Below, piece after piece: positions 47,649 to 56,911 of a DNA stretch of 64,000 nucleotides. This DNA is from Nocardioides terrae (GTDB taxonomy: Bacteria > Actinomycetota > Actinomycetes > Propionibacteriales > Nocardioidaceae). Both the position numbers and the translations under genes were made by a program. Under the pieces are notes generated by a model. The model was not told where the DNA came from, made no database searches, and was given only the letters and a program-made list of their open reading frames with translations. The DNA lies in the NCBI RefSeq assembly GCF_900112345.1, contig NZ_FOLB01000003.1, forward strand, positions 124,001-188,000, read 5' to 3'. Within the stretch, counting starts at the first letter, position 1. Each line of letters starts with the position of its first letter.

Positions 47649-48032
47649 ATGACCACGATCAACAACATCGGTACGGCCATGTTCTCGGTCGCAGACCAGG
47701 ACGCGGCGATCGCGTTCTACACCCAGAAGCTGGGCTGGGAGCTTCGCTCCGAGACGTCGTTCGAGGACGGCGGCGACGCCGGCCGGTGGGTCGAGGTCGC
47801 ACCGCCCGGGTCCGCCACGGTGCTCGCCCTCAACCTGCCGATGGGCGGCCAGCCCGGCGGGGGCAGCATCGGTGTCGAGACCCCCGACGTGGACGCCGAG
47901 TACGACCGGCTGAGCGGCACCGAGGGTGTCCAGGTCGGCGAGCGGATCGGTGGAGAGGGGCCCGTGCCGCGGATGTTCTCGATCAACGACCCCGACGGCA
48001 ACTGGATCTGGGTGGTTCAGTCGCGCGGCTGA
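47649..48032 (+). CDS. VOC-family (glyoxalase/bleomycin resistance-like) protein
   Basis: 127 residues, two beta-alpha-beta-beta-beta modules. AMFSVADQDAAIAFYTQKLGWEL opens the first module and FSINDPDGNWIWVVQ closes the second, as in most small VOC proteins. A metal-ligand set cannot be confirmed by eye, and no substrate is implied. An AAGGT sequence seven bases upstream of the ATG may be its ribosome-binding site. Confidence 0.88.
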   Translation: MTTINNIGTAMFSVADQDAAIAFYTQKLGWELRSETSFEDGGDAGRWVEVAPPGSATVLALNLPMGGQPGGGSIGVETPDVDAEYDRLSGTEGVQVGERIGGEGPVPRMFSINDPDGNWIWVVQSRG

Positions 48033-48048
48033 GCGCCACGCGGTCCAC

Positions 48049-49209
48049 TCACGCCGCGGACAGGCCCAGCTTCGCCAGCTCGAGGAGGCGGGTCCGCGCG
48101 GGCTCGAGGACCAGATCGACCCATCCTGCCCAGGCCGCCGTCTCCACCGAGCGCACGGTGTCGCGCCGGGCGTCCTGGTAGGCACGGGCGTTGAGTACGG
48201 CGGCTCCGACGTACGCCTGGTCGGCCGGATCGACCTCACCGCGACGGGCGCGGTCGAGCACGCGGTAGGCCGCCGGACTCACCTCGTCGCGTCCCTCCCG
48301 GAGCTGCTGCATGACCCGGCCGTGCTCCCGAGCGGGCGTGCCGAAACGGAGCAGCTCGAGGTCGAGGACGTCGGTGGTGAGCTGGTAGTCCTCCCGGAGG
48401 AGTGCCGCGGACGCCATCCGCCCCGCGTCCCGGGCGCGCGCCAGGATCTGCAGCCAGTCCACCTCAGCGGAGCCGGCGACCGCCCGCGCGACGGCGGAAG
48501 GCACGCCGAGCGGCGGCATGTCGAACATGAGTCGATCACCGGTCCCGCTCGGCACCAGGCGGCCGATCACCCAGCCCCCGGGCGAGCAGCAGAGCGCGCC
48601 GAGGTCGACCGCCTCGAGCCAGTCGCCGCCGGCCTCCCGGACCCGGAGCAGCGCACCGGGGAGGCGATCGCCGAGCTCGTAGCCGCCCATCCGCGCCTCG
48701 GTCCAGGTGCGGACCAAGTCGGTGTGCTCGGCCAAGCGTCCGGTCGCGAACTCGTCGAGGAAGGCGGTCAGCGCACCGCCCTCGTGCGTCACGGCCTGGT
48801 GGAACGCCCACGACTCCCCGAGCACGCGGGCGACGACCTTGATCGGGTCACCCTCGTGGCGGTAGCAGTCCTCAAGGAGGTCCTGGTGGAGCTCCTCGAT
48901 CACCCGGCGATGCCATTCCCTGATGACATGACCGGTGTCGCCGTCCTCGCACCGCGCGGTCTGGTAGGCGATCCAGCGGGCCCACACCCAGTCGGGCAGG
49001 TCGTCGCCGAGCTGGACGAGCTGGTCGAGGAGCCACCGGTTGCGGCCCTTCCTGAACATCGGGACCGCCTGGTGCCACTCGAGGGCGGCCGCGACGTCGC
49101 CGGCCCGCTCGGCGGCCAGCGAGCGCTCGACACAGGCGTAGAGCTCCGGCGTCATGGAGTCGGCGATGCGCCGATGGCGGCGGAACCCGCCGGGAATGTT
49201 CCGAGACAT
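48049..49209 (-). CDS. Hypothetical protein, 386 aa
   Basis: I do not recognise this protein. It is soluble in character, mostly helical, rich in Trp, Arg, Glu and Asp, with a paired pattern such as YACVERSLAAERAGDVAAALEWHQ near the N terminus that looks like one TPR-type helical hairpin. There is no signal peptide or membrane segment. ATG at 49209 was chosen as the first plausible start; ATG at 49155 (MTPELYACVE) would remove 18 residues and is equally likely. It converges with the VOC gene 16 bases away and belongs to the accessory block between hisF and hisI. Confidence 0.75.
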   Translation of the reverse strand: MSRNIPGGFRRHRRIADSMTPELYACVERSLAAERAGDVAAALEWHQAVPMFRKGRNRWLLDQLVQLGDDLPDWVWARWIAYQTARCEDGDTGHVIREWHRRVIEELHQDLLEDCYRHEGDPIKVVARVLGESWAFHQAVTHEGGALTAFLDEFATGRLAEHTDLVRTWTEARMGGYELGDRLPGALLRVREAGGDWLEAVDLGALCCSPGGWVIGRLVPSGTGDRLMFDMPPLGVPSAVARAVAGSAEVDWLQILARARDAGRMASAALLREDYQLTTDVLDLELLRFGTPAREHGRVMQQLREGRDEVSPAAYRVLDRARRGEVDPADQAYVGAAVLNARAYQDARRDTVRSVETAAWAGWVDLVLEPARTRLLELAKLGLSAA

Positions 49210-49278
49210 GCGAGCAGCCAACGCCGGACGCCGGTCCGCTGCAACGGCCCCCGGCCGCACCTGTGGATAACCGGATCG

Positions 49279-49839
49279 TCAGCGGCGCACCTGGTAGCGG
49301 AGCGAGACGAACTGCCCCGTACGCCCCACCTCGACGAGCCGCAGCCGGTCGGACTCCATCCGCCGCGGGAGCAGTGGCGCGCCGGCGCCGAGGGTGACGG
49401 CGGCGACCGAGAGCATCAGCTCGTCGAGCGCGCCGGCATCGTCGAACTGGCCGGCGAGGTCTCCCCCGCCCATCAGCCAGACGTCCTTCCCCGCGGCTGC
49501 CTCGACGACGGCCTGCAGGTGGTCGGCGACCGGGCCACGGAGGATCGAGATGTCCGCGCCGGGGATGACCGGCAGGTCGCGCGAGGAGAACACGTAGGTC
49601 TTCTTGCCGGGGTAGAACTGGTCCCACTTCTCGGGGTGGTCGAGCAGCTTCTCGTGGTCGAGGATCCACTCGTAGGTGGTCGACCCCATCACGAGCACAC
49701 TGACGCCCTGCACGAACGTCTCGAGCTCGGACATCGACTCCTCGCCGCCTTCGACCGCGAAGAGCCAGTCGAGCGAGTTGTCGGGATCGGCCAGGAAGCC
49801 GTCGAGGGTGGTTGCGGTGGCGTAGACGAAACGGGTCAT
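49279..49839 (-). CDS. Dihydrofolate reductase-family protein (RibD C-terminal-like)
   Basis: 186 residues. TATTLDGFLADPDNSLDWLF opens the fold as in the DfrA/RibD reductase superfamily, VLVMGSTTYEWIL is the second conserved block, VWLMGGGDLAGQFDDAGALDELMLS the third. These stand-alone NADPH reductases are widespread and mostly uncharacterised; classic DHFR activity is doubtful. It begins nine bases after the ribonuclease Z fragment ends, exactly where the rest of that gene would be expected. Confidence 0.88.
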   Translation of the reverse strand: MTRFVYATATTLDGFLADPDNSLDWLFAVEGGEESMSELETFVQGVSVLVMGSTTYEWILDHEKLLDHPEKWDQFYPGKKTYVFSSRDLPVIPGADISILRGPVADHLQAVVEAAAGKDVWLMGGGDLAGQFDDAGALDELMLSVAAVTLGAGAPLLPRRMESDRLRLVEVGRTGQFVSLRYQVRR

Positions 49840-49848
49840 GCCGCGACG

Positions 49849-50046
49849 CTAGACCGGGTCACCGACAGTCAGCGGCGCGACGGAACGGCGATCCGTCCCG
49901 GCCAGCGTCAGCTGGCGCTGCGTGCCCTCCCCCGGGTCGAACAGCACCACCTCGGTGCGCCACCGGAGCACGGTGCCCTGGTGGGCCCGCGTCCGGGTCG
50001 GCACCTGCGAGGCGGTGCCGAGGACGACGAGCTCGCGGTCGCTCAT
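49849..50046 (-). pseudogene. Ribonuclease Z N-terminal remnant
   Basis: A 65-codon frame beginning with ATG at 50046 in an ATGA overlap with hisF. Its first 50 residues look like the N terminus of tRNA 3'-processing ribonuclease [21 protein letters not shown] and [13 protein letters not shown]. The intact enzyme (about 300 residues) should continue into the metal-binding motif H-x-H-x-D-H, but here 14 unrelated residues and a stop follow. The rest of the gene is absent and a DHFR-like gene takes its place. It may still be translated through coupling but cannot be an active nuclease. Confidence 0.75.
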
Positions 50047-50816
50047 CAGCGGACCGGCGCCCCCGCGGCCCGCAGCCCGTCCTTGACCTGGCCGACCCGC
50101 AGCGTCCCGAAGTGGAACACCGACGCGGCGAGGACCGCATCGGCGCCGGCGGCGACGGCCGGCGGGAAGTGCGCCACGGCACCCGCGCCGCCCGATGCGA
50201 TGACGGGGACCTCGACCGCGGCCCGCACGAGCCGGATCAGCTCGAGGTCGAAGCCGTCGCGGGTCCCGTCGGCATCCATCGAGTTCAGGAGGATCTCCCC
50301 GGCCCCCAGGGACGCGGCGCGAGCCGCCCACTCGACGGCGTCGATGCCGGTCGAGGTCCGGCCGCCATGGGTGGTCACCTCGAAGCCGGAGTCGGTGCGC
50401 ACGCCGCCGGACACCCGTCGCGCGTCCACCGAGAGCACCAGCACCTGGTTGCCGAACCGGTCGGCGATCTCGGCCACCAGCTCCGGCCGGGTGATGGCGG
50501 CGGTGTTGACGCCGACCTTGTCGGCGCCCGCGCGCAGCAACCGGTCCACGTCGGAGACGGCCCTGACGCCGCCGCCGACGGTGAGCGGGATGAACACCTC
50601 CTCGGCGACCTTCGAGACGACCTCCATCGTGGTCGCCCGCTCGTCGCTCGAGGCGGAGATGTCGAGGAAGGTCAGCTCGTCGGCACCCTCGGCGTCGTAG
50701 ACCTTCGCCAGCTCGACGGGGTCACCCGCGTCGCGCAGGTCCTGGAAGTTGATGCCCTTGACGACCCGGCCACCGTCGACGTCGAGGCACGGGATGACCC
50801 GGACCGCGAGGCTCAC
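50046..50816 (-). CDS. hisF: Imidazole glycerol phosphate synthase cyclase subunit
   Basis: 256 residues of TIM barrel. Catalytic Asp in [15 protein letters not shown] and Asp in [14 protein letters not shown]; phosphate loops [11 protein letters not shown] and [12 protein letters not shown] are intact. With HisH it makes imidazole glycerol phosphate and AICAR. GTG at 50816 overlaps the priA stop (GTGA). It is the last intact gene of the his operon. Confidence 0.97.
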   Translation of the reverse strand: MSLAVRVIPCLDVDGGRVVKGINFQDLRDAGDPVELAKVYDAEGADELTFLDISASSDERATTMEVVSKVAEEVFIPLTVGGGVRAVSDVDRLLRAGADKVGVNTAAITRPELVAEIADRFGNQVLVLSVDARRVSGGVRTDSGFEVTTHGGRTSTGIDAVEWAARAASLGAGEILLNSMDADGTRDGFDLELIRLVRAAVEVPVIASGGAGAVAHFPPAVAAGADAVLAASVFHFGTLRVGQVKDGLRAAGAPVR

Positions 50817-51562
50817 GACCCGTCACCCTGGGTCCGGCCGAGGGTGAGGTCGAGCGCCTCGGCCAACGACAGCGAGCCGGTGTAGAGCGCGGTGCCGGCG
50901 ATCGCTCCCTCGACGCCCAGCGGCACCAGCTCCATGAGCGCGTGGATGTCGTCGATGGTGGTCACGCCACCGGACGCCAAGACCGGCGCAGGCGTGGCGG
51001 CGCAGACGTCGCGCAGCAGCTGCAGGTTGGGGCCCTGCAGCATGCCGTCCTTGTTGACGTCGGTGACGACGTAGCGGGCGCAGCCCTCGGAGTCGAGGCG
51101 GTCGAGGGTCTCGTAGAGGTCGCCGCCCTCCTGCGTCCACCCGCGCGCGGCCAGCGTGGTGCCGCGGACGTCGAGGCCGATGGCCACCCGGTCGCCGTAC
51201 GTCGCGATGGCGCGCGCGCACCACTCGGGCTGCTCGAGCGCGGCGGTGCCGATGTTGACCCGGCGGCAACCGGTCGCCATCGCCGCCTCGAGCGACTCGT
51301 CGTCGCGGATCCCGCCGCTCATCTCGACCTTGATGTCGAGGCGGCCGACGATCTCGGCCTGCAGCTCGCGGTTGGTCCCGACACCGAAGGCGGCGTCGAG
51401 GTCGACGAGGTGGATCCACTCCGCGCCCGCCTCCTGCCAGCGCAGGGCGGCCTCGATGGGGTCGCCGAAGCGCTTCTCGCTGCCGTCCACGCCCTGCACC
51501 AGCTGGACGGCCTGGCCGCCCTTGATGTCGACGGCGGGGAGGAGCTCGAGGTAGTCAGACAC
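50813..51562 (-). CDS. priA: Phosphoribosyl isomerase A (HisA, probably also TrpF)
   Basis: 249 residues of TIM barrel. [18 protein letters not shown] carries the first catalytic Asp and [16 protein letters not shown] the second; [12 protein letters not shown] and [11 protein letters not shown] bind phosphates. In actinobacteria this protein usually performs both the HisA isomerisation of ProFAR and the TrpF isomerisation of phosphoribosyl anthranilate. No trpF occurs near trpCBA here, supporting dual function. The start is GTG at 51562. Confidence 0.95.
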   Translation of the reverse strand: MSDYLELLPAVDIKGGQAVQLVQGVDGSEKRFGDPIEAALRWQEAGAEWIHLVDLDAAFGVGTNRELQAEIVGRLDIKVEMSGGIRDDESLEAAMATGCRRVNIGTAALEQPEWCARAIATYGDRVAIGLDVRGTTLAARGWTQEGGDLYETLDRLDSEGCARYVVTDVNKDGMLQGPNLQLLRDVCAATPAPVLASGGVTTIDDIHALMELVPLGVEGAIAGTALYTGSLSLAEALDLTLGRTQGDGS

Positions 51563-51572
51563 GGCAATCCTT

Positions 51573-51902
51573 CTAGGAGCGGCGGAACAGCACGGTGTAG
51601 ATGACGGGGGCGACCAGCACGCTGGCCACGGCGGCGAGCGCGCGTGCCGACGGTGCGGGAGCGGCGAACCAGACCAGGACGTTGACGGCGAGCAAGACCG
51701 CGAGCACGGCCTCGGCCCGCCGCCGCCGCTTCCTCGCGAGTACGCCGGCCGAACCGGTGCGGCGCTGCGGGAGCCGGCCGGTCAGCGCCCGTCGGCGCCG
51801 GTCACGGCGGGCCCGTCGGGCCGCCTCGGTCTCGCGCCGGGCGGCCTCCTCGGCGGCGGCACGCTCGCGCTCGGCGCGCGCGACGGCCCGTGCCTTGCTC
51901 AT
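51573..51902 (-). CDS. Arg-rich membrane protein within the his operon
   Basis: 109 residues. Residues 1-65 form a highly charged, probably coiled helix rich in Arg, Ala and Glu ([20 protein letters not shown]); residues 67-103 hold two hydrophobic helices. It thus looks like a cytoplasmic basic arm on a two-helix anchor. ATG at 51902 overlaps the hisH stop (ATGA), and priA starts ten bases after it, so it is a regular member of the operon. No known function; not a histidine enzyme. Confidence 0.8.
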   Translation of the reverse strand: MSKARAVARAERERAAAEEAARRETEAARRARRDRRRRALTGRLPQRRTGSAGVLARKRRRRAEAVLAVLLAVNVLVWFAAPAPSARALAAVASVLVAPVIYTVLFRRS

Positions 51903-52543
51903 GAGGTCCGCAGCGTCTGCACCCAGTTGCGCAGCAGCGCGGCGCCGGCGTCGCCGGACTTCTCGGGGTGGAACTGGGTCGCCCACAGCGGACCGTTCTC
52001 GACGGCGGCGACGAACCGGTCCCCCGCGTGCTCAGCCCAGGTCACCAGCGGTGCGGTGGTCCGATCGTTGGTGACGAGCTCCCACGACCGCACGCCGTAG
52101 GAGTGCACGAAGTAGAACCGCTCGTCCTCGATGCCGTGGAACGCGACGGACCCGGCCGGCACGGAGACGGTGTTCCAGCCCATGTGCGGCACGATCGGCG
52201 CCTGCAGCCGCTCGACGACCCCCGGCCACTCGTCGCAGCCCTCGGTCTCGACGCCGTGCTCGACACCGCGGGCGAAGAGGATCTGCATCCCCACGCAGAT
52301 GCCCAGCACCGGTCGGCCGCCGGCCAGCCGCCGACCGATGATCCGCTCGCCCTTGATGGCGCGCAGGCCCGCCATACAGGCGGCGTAGGCGCCGACCCCC
52401 GGCACCAGCAGACCGTCCGCGTCGAGCGCCTCGTCGAAGTCGGAGGTCAGCGTCACCGACGCACCGGCGCGCTCGACGGCGCGCACCGCCGAGCGCAGGT
52501 TGCCGGAGCCGTAGTCGAGGACGACGACGGACGGAGCGGTCAC
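51899..52543 (-). CDS. hisH: Imidazole glycerol phosphate synthase glutaminase subunit
   Basis: 214 residues of class I glutamine amidotransferase. Nucleophile Cys is in [12 protein letters not shown], the oxyanion region is in [13 protein letters not shown], and catalytic His-Glu in TQFHPEKSG. It supplies ammonia to HisF. GTG at 52543 overlaps the hisB stop (GTGA) and its own stop overlaps the next gene. Confidence 0.97.
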   Translation of the reverse strand: MTAPSVVVLDYGSGNLRSAVRAVERAGASVTLTSDFDEALDADGLLVPGVGAYAACMAGLRAIKGERIIGRRLAGGRPVLGICVGMQILFARGVEHGVETEGCDEWPGVVERLQAPIVPHMGWNTVSVPAGSVAFHGIEDERFYFVHSYGVRSWELVTNDRTTAPLVTWAEHAGDRFVAAVENGPLWATQFHPEKSGDAGAALLRNWVQTLRTS

Positions 52544-53145
52544 AGGGTGCCCTTCGTGGAGGGCACCCCGGTCTCGCGCGGGTCGAGCGCGATCGCGTCG
52601 CGGAAGGCCCGGGCGAACGCCTTGAACTGCGTCTCGACCAGGTGGTGCGGGTCGCGTCCGGCCAGCACGCGGACGTGCAGGGCGAGGTGGGCGTGGAAGG
52701 CGATCGTCTCGAAGACGTGCCGGGTCAGCGAGCCGACGTAGCCGTCGTTGCCGATGGTCACGTAGACCTGGCCCTCCGGCTCCCCCGTGTGGACGCAGTA
52801 GGGGCGGCCGGAGATGTCGACGACCGCCTGGACGAGCGCCTCGTCCAGCGGCACCGTCGCGTCGCCGAAGCGGCGCGTGCCCCGCTTGTCGCCCAGCGCC
52901 TCGCGCAGCGCCTGGCCGAGCACGATCGCGGTGTCCTCGACGGTGTGGTGGGCGTCGATGTGGGTGTCGCCCTCGGTCTGCACGGTCAGGTCGATCAGGC
53001 CGTGACGCGCGAACGCCGTCAGCATGTGGTCGTAGAACCCGACGCCCGTGGAGATGTCGTGGCGACCGGTGCCGTCGAGGTCCACCTCGACCAGCACCTT
53101 GGACTCGCTGGTCTGCCGCTCGATGCGTGCGGTCCTGCCCGTCAT
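52540..53145 (-). CDS. hisB: Imidazoleglycerol-phosphate dehydratase
   Basis: 201 residues. Duplicated metal-binding motifs [17 protein letters not shown] and [16 protein letters not shown], plus GVGFYDHML and DISGRPY, identify the stand-alone dehydratase, with no fused phosphatase. It removes water from imidazole glycerol phosphate. ATG at 53145 overlaps the hisC stop (ATGA). Confidence 0.97.
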   Translation of the reverse strand: MTGRTARIERQTSESKVLVEVDLDGTGRHDISTGVGFYDHMLTAFARHGLIDLTVQTEGDTHIDAHHTVEDTAIVLGQALREALGDKRGTRRFGDATVPLDEALVQAVVDISGRPYCVHTGEPEGQVYVTIGNDGYVGSLTRHVFETIAFHAHLALHVRVLAGRDPHHLVETQFKAFARAFRDAIALDPRETGVPSTKGTL

Positions 53146-54230
53146 GCGGTCACCTCAACTAGTGCGTTCTTGAAAGCGGTCATCTCGTCGGGCGTGCCGA
53201 TCGACACCCTCAGCCAGCCGTCGGGGCCGACCTCCCGGATCAGCACACCCCGGTCGAGCAGCCCCTGCCACACAGCATGGCGGTCGGCGAAGCGCCCGAA
53301 CAACACGTAGTTGGCGTCGGACTCCGCCACCTCGTGCCCGCGGGTGCGGAGCCAGTCCACCACCCGGTCGCGCTCGGCGCGCAGCTCGTCGACCTTGCCG
53401 AGCAGCTCGGGCGCGTGCTCCAGCGCGGCCAGCGCGACCGCCTGGGTCACGGCGGACAGGTGGTAGGGCAGCCGGACGACCCGGATCGCGTCGGTGATCG
53501 CGGGGTGGGCGGCCAGGTAGCCGAGGCGCAGGCCGGCGCCTGCGAACGCCTTCGACATGGTGCGCGTGACGACGAGGCTGCGGTGGTCGGCCAGCGACTC
53601 GAGCGCGCTCGGCACGCCCGTCCGGCGGAACTCGCCGTAGGCCTCGTCGACCACGACGATGCCGTGGTCACCGACCGCCTCGCACAGGGCGCCGACGGCC
53701 TCCGGCCGCAGCGCGGTGCCGGTCGGGTTGTTGGGGCTGGGCAGCAGCACGACACTCGGCCTGACCTCCTCGACGAGGGCACGGGCCTTGTCGACGTCGA
53801 GGCTGAAGTCCTCCTCGCGGGAGCCCGCGACCCACTCGGTGTGGGTGTCGCGGGCGTACTCGGGATACATCGAGTAGGTCGGCGCGAAGCTGAGCACCGT
53901 CCGCCCCGGACCGCCGAAGGCCTGCAGCAGGTGGAGCATCACCTCGTTGGAGCCGTTGGCCGCCCAGACCATGTCGGGGGTCACCGGAGCGGCGCCGGAG
54001 TCACGCGAGAGGTACGCCGCCAGCGCGCTGCGCAGCGCGGTGAACTCGCGGTCCGGGTAGCGGTTGAGCGTCGCCGCCGCCTGTGCCGCGGCCGCGGCGA
54101 TGTCGGCGATGCACTCGGCCGAGGGACCGTAGGGGTTCTCGTTGACGTTGAGCTGCACGGGCACGTCCAGCTGGGGCGCCCCGTACGGCTCGATCCCGGC
54201 GAGCTCGGGGCGGATCGGCGGCCAGCTCAC
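53142..54230 (-). CDS. hisC: Histidinol-phosphate aminotransferase
   Basis: 362 residues, fold-type I PLP enzyme. VNENPYGPS binds substrate, the PLP pocket includes NPTGT and [10 protein letters not shown], the Schiff-base Lys is in [17 protein letters not shown], and Arg near the end is in [12 protein letters not shown]. It transaminates imidazole acetol phosphate. GTG at 54230 overlaps the hisD stop; the long open frame upstream runs inside hisD. Confidence 0.97.
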   Translation of the reverse strand: MSWPPIRPELAGIEPYGAPQLDVPVQLNVNENPYGPSAECIADIAAAAAQAAATLNRYPDREFTALRSALAAYLSRDSGAAPVTPDMVWAANGSNEVMLHLLQAFGGPGRTVLSFAPTYSMYPEYARDTHTEWVAGSREEDFSLDVDKARALVEEVRPSVVLLPSPNNPTGTALRPEAVGALCEAVGDHGIVVVDEAYGEFRRTGVPSALESLADHRSLVVTRTMSKAFAGAGLRLGYLAAHPAITDAIRVVRLPYHLSAVTQAVALAALEHAPELLGKVDELRAERDRVVDWLRTRGHEVAESDANYVLFGRFADRHAVWQGLLDRGVLIREVGPDGWLRVSIGTPDEMTAFKNALVEVTA

Positions 54231-55534
54231 TCGAACCGCACCCTCACCGCGGCGCCGTGACCGGGCAGGTCCTCGGCCGCGGCCAGCGTCATGACGTGGT
54301 CCTTCACGTCCTCGAGCCCCTCGCGGGTGTAGTCGATGACGTGCACCGACTTCGTGAACGCGCGCACCGACAGCCCCGAGCTGTGGCAGGCGCAGCCACC
54401 GGTCGGGAGCACGTGGTTGGAGCCCGCGGAGTAGTCGCCGAGGCTGACCGGGGCGAACGGCCCGATGAAGATCGCGCCGGCGTTGGTCACTCGGGCGGCC
54501 CAGTCGTGCGCGTCCCGGGTCTGGATCTCGAGGTGCTCGGCGGCGTAGGCGTTGACGACGGCCAGGCCCTGCTCGAGGTCGTCGACCAGCACGATCCCGG
54601 ACTGGCTGCCCCCGAGAGCGGTCCGGATCCGCTCGACGTGCTTGGTCGCGGAGACCTGCTTCTCCAGCTCGGCCTCGACGTCGTCGGCGAGCGCCTCGCT
54701 GTCGGTGACCAGCACCGAGGCGGCCAGCGGGTCGTGCTCGGCCTGGGAGATCAGGTCCGCGGCGACGTACGCCGCCTCGGCGGTCTCGTCGGCGAGGATC
54801 GCGATCTCGGTCGGACCCGCCTCGGAGTCGATGCCGACCTGGCCCTTGAGCAACCGCTTGGCGGTGACCACGTAGATGTTGCCCGGACCGGTGACGAGGT
54901 CGACCTTCGCGCACGGCCCGACGCCGTAGGCGAACATCGCGATCGCCTGGGCGCCGCCGACGGCGTAGACCTCCTCCACGCCGAGCAGCTCGCACGCGGC
55001 GAGGATCGTCGGGTGCGGGAGGCCGCCGAACTCCCGCTGAGGAGGCGACGCCAGCGCGAGGGAGCGGACCCCTGCCACCTGGGCCGGGACGACGTTCATC
55101 AGGACGCTGGAGACCAGCGGGGCCAGCCCGCCGGGCACGTAGAGCCCGACCCGGCCGACCGGCACCTTGCGGTGGACGACGCGGGCGCCGGGCGCGAGGT
55201 CGGTGACCGCGTCGGCCTCGAGCTCGTTGGCGCAGGTGGCGCGCAGGCGCCTGATCGACTCCTCCAGGGCCGCCCGGACCTCGGGTTCGAGCTCGGCGAG
55301 CGCCTTCGTCAGGGCCTCCGCGGGGACCCGGATGTCGGAGAGCTCGACCTTGTCGAACCGCGCGCTGAGCTCGAGGATCGCCTCGACCCCGCGGGACTTG
55401 ATGTCGTCGAGCATCGGCTGCACCACGTGGGCCGCGGCCTCGACGTCGAACTCTGCGCGCGGCACGGCGGCGCGGTAGTCGACGGGCGCTCCGGAGGACG
55501 GAGCGCCGCGGAGGTCGATGCGGCGGATGGTCAT
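54227..55534 (-). CDS. hisD: Histidinol dehydrogenase
   Basis: 435 residues. NAD-binding and zinc-site segments are present: [33 protein letters not shown] with Gln and His ligands, and SNHVLPTGG near the C terminus. It carries out the last two oxidations to histidine. ATG at 55534 has TAGAAT six bases upstream, so the his operon probably starts with a leaderless mRNA. No attenuator-like His codon run is visible upstream. Confidence 0.97.
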   Translation of the reverse strand: MTIRRIDLRGAPSSGAPVDYRAAVPRAEFDVEAAAHVVQPMLDDIKSRGVEAILELSARFDKVELSDIRVPAEALTKALAELEPEVRAALEESIRRLRATCANELEADAVTDLAPGARVVHRKVPVGRVGLYVPGGLAPLVSSVLMNVVPAQVAGVRSLALASPPQREFGGLPHPTILAACELLGVEEVYAVGGAQAIAMFAYGVGPCAKVDLVTGPGNIYVVTAKRLLKGQVGIDSEAGPTEIAILADETAEAAYVAADLISQAEHDPLAASVLVTDSEALADDVEAELEKQVSATKHVERIRTALGGSQSGIVLVDDLEQGLAVVNAYAAEHLEIQTRDAHDWAARVTNAGAIFIGPFAPVSLGDYSAGSNHVLPTGGCACHSSGLSVRAFTKSVHVIDYTREGLEDVKDHVMTLAAAEDLPGHGAAVRVRFE

Positions 55535-55540
55535 GGATCG

Positions 55541-55546
55541 ATTCTA
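55541..55546 (-). promoter_or_regulatory. -10 box (TAGAAT) of the his operon
   Basis: TAGAAT on the minus strand, six bases before the hisD ATG. The 71-base divergent gap to 55606 leaves no room for a leader peptide. Confidence 0.6.
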
Positions 55547-55605
55547 CGAGCCGCATGTCCGGCGGCTGCGCGGCAACCGTAGGGAGAGATCCTGAGGAGG
55601 ACGTC

Positions 55606-56226
55606 ATGCGACACGCACTGATCCACCGAGACGCCGAGCGCGATACGGGGCGCGATACGGAGCGCTCCGCCGACGAGCGCATGGTCAACGACCGGTTCAC
55701 CGCGCTCACGCCTCACGAGACCTACGGCGGCACCAACTGGGGCGCGTGCTTCTTCGGCTGGCTCGTCGCGGTCGGGGTCACCGTGCTGCTCGGTGCGATC
55801 GTCGCAGCGGTGGCCGCCGCGGTGGGGTCGCAGCTGGACTGGACGGCCGACGACGCGCGCGGCAACGCCCGCAGCCTCGCCCTCGCCGGCGCGATCACGC
55901 TGGCGGTCGTGATGTTCGTCGGCTACTACGCCGGCGGGTACGTCGCCGGACGGATGTCGCGCTTCGACGGCATGCGCCAGGGGGTCGGCGTGTGGCTCAT
56001 CGGCATCCTGACCGCGGCCATCGCCGGCGGCCTGGCCGCCCTCCTCAACGCGCGCACCGACCTGTTCGGCGACCTCGACCTCACCCCCGGCGACCTGACC
56101 GCCGACGACGCCACCACGGGCGGCATCGTGACGGCCATCGCCGTGCTCCTGCTGATGCTCGGCGGCGCCGTGCTGGGCAGCGCCGTGGGGCGGCGCTACC
56201 ACCGTCGGATCGACAGCGTCCTCTAG
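55606..56226 (+). CDS. Four-helix membrane protein
   Basis: 206 residues. A charged N-terminal segment encoded by a short direct repeat (RDTGRDTER, DNA unit GCGCGATACGG twice) is followed by four hydrophobic helices: about 48-75, 90-118, 130-150 and 178-200. Small-residue-rich helices with GYYAGGYVAGRMSR recall YrzE/TIGR04086-type proteins but I would not assign a family. ATG at 55606 has GAGGAGG seven bases upstream, a strong ribosome-binding site. It is divergent from hisD. Function unknown. Confidence 0.82.
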   Translation: MRHALIHRDAERDTGRDTERSADERMVNDRFTALTPHETYGGTNWGACFFGWLVAVGVTVLLGAIVAAVAAAVGSQLDWTADDARGNARSLALAGAITLAVVMFVGYYAGGYVAGRMSRFDGMRQGVGVWLIGILTAAIAGGLAALLNARTDLFGDLDLTPGDLTADDATTGGIVTAIAVLLLMLGGAVLGSAVGRRYHRRIDSVL

Positions 56227-56230
56227 GTTG
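56225..56230 (+). promoter_or_regulatory. -10 box (TAGGTT) of the LON-domain gene
   Basis: TAGGTT, overlapping the stop codon of the upstream gene, six bases before GTG at 56237. It suggests the gene has its own leaderless transcript despite the short gap. Confidence 0.45.
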
Positions 56231-56236
56231 GGGGAC

Positions 56237-56911
56237 GTGCCCGACTCCCCGGCGACGCTGCCGATGTTCCCGCTCAACGCGGTGCTGTTCCCGGGGGTGA
56301 GCACCTCGCTGCACGTCTTCGAGGATCGCTACCGCGCCCTGGTGCACCACCTGCTCCGGATCGAGGACCCCGCCGACCGGCTCTTCGGGTCGGTGGCGAT
56401 CCGCGAGGGCTACGAGGTGGGCGACCACGGCGCCCAGTCGCTCTACCGGGTCGGCGTACGCCTGCAGCTGACGGAGGCGGACGAGAACACCGACGGCAGC
56501 TTCGACATCGTCGCGGTGGGCCGCGACCGGATCGCACTGGACCGGCTCGAGGTGACCGGCCTCTTCCCCCGCGGCCACGTCACCGAGCGGCCCGAGCCGG
56601 TCCTCGACGTGCCCCAGGAGCTCCTCGACCGCGCCCGCGCCACGTTCACCGCCTATCGCGCCGCGGTCTCGGAGCTGCGCCCCGACCCCTTCAGCGGCAC
56701 GCTGCCGCGTGACCCGGAGTACCTCTCCTGGACCTTGTCCGCATGCGCCCCGCTCCCCATCGCCGAACGCCAGCAGCTGCTGGAGGCCTCCGACGCCGGC
56801 GAGCGCCTCAGCCTGGTCACCGAGCTGCTGCGCACCGAGCTGCGCGCGATGAACGTCATCCCCTCGCTGCCCGCCACCGAGGTCGCGCGCACGCGCTGGT
56901 CGCCGAACTGA
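56237..56911 (+). CDS. LON substrate-binding domain protein
   Basis: 224 residues. LPMFPLNAVLFPGVSTSLHVFEDRYRALV is the classic start of the Lon N-terminal domain (PF02190), here without ATPase or protease domains. Stand-alone proteins of this kind are common in actinobacteria with unknown roles, perhaps binding substrates for Lon or other proteases. GTG at 56237 is chosen for the TAGGTT box; TTG at 56228 is possible. Its TGA overlaps the ybaK start (TGATG). Confidence 0.9.
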   Translation: MPDSPATLPMFPLNAVLFPGVSTSLHVFEDRYRALVHHLLRIEDPADRLFGSVAIREGYEVGDHGAQSLYRVGVRLQLTEADENTDGSFDIVAVGRDRIALDRLEVTGLFPRGHVTERPEPVLDVPQELLDRARATFTAYRAAVSELRPDPFSGTLPRDPEYLSWTLSACAPLPIAERQQLLEASDAGERLSLVTELLRTELRAMNVIPSLPATEVARTRWSPN

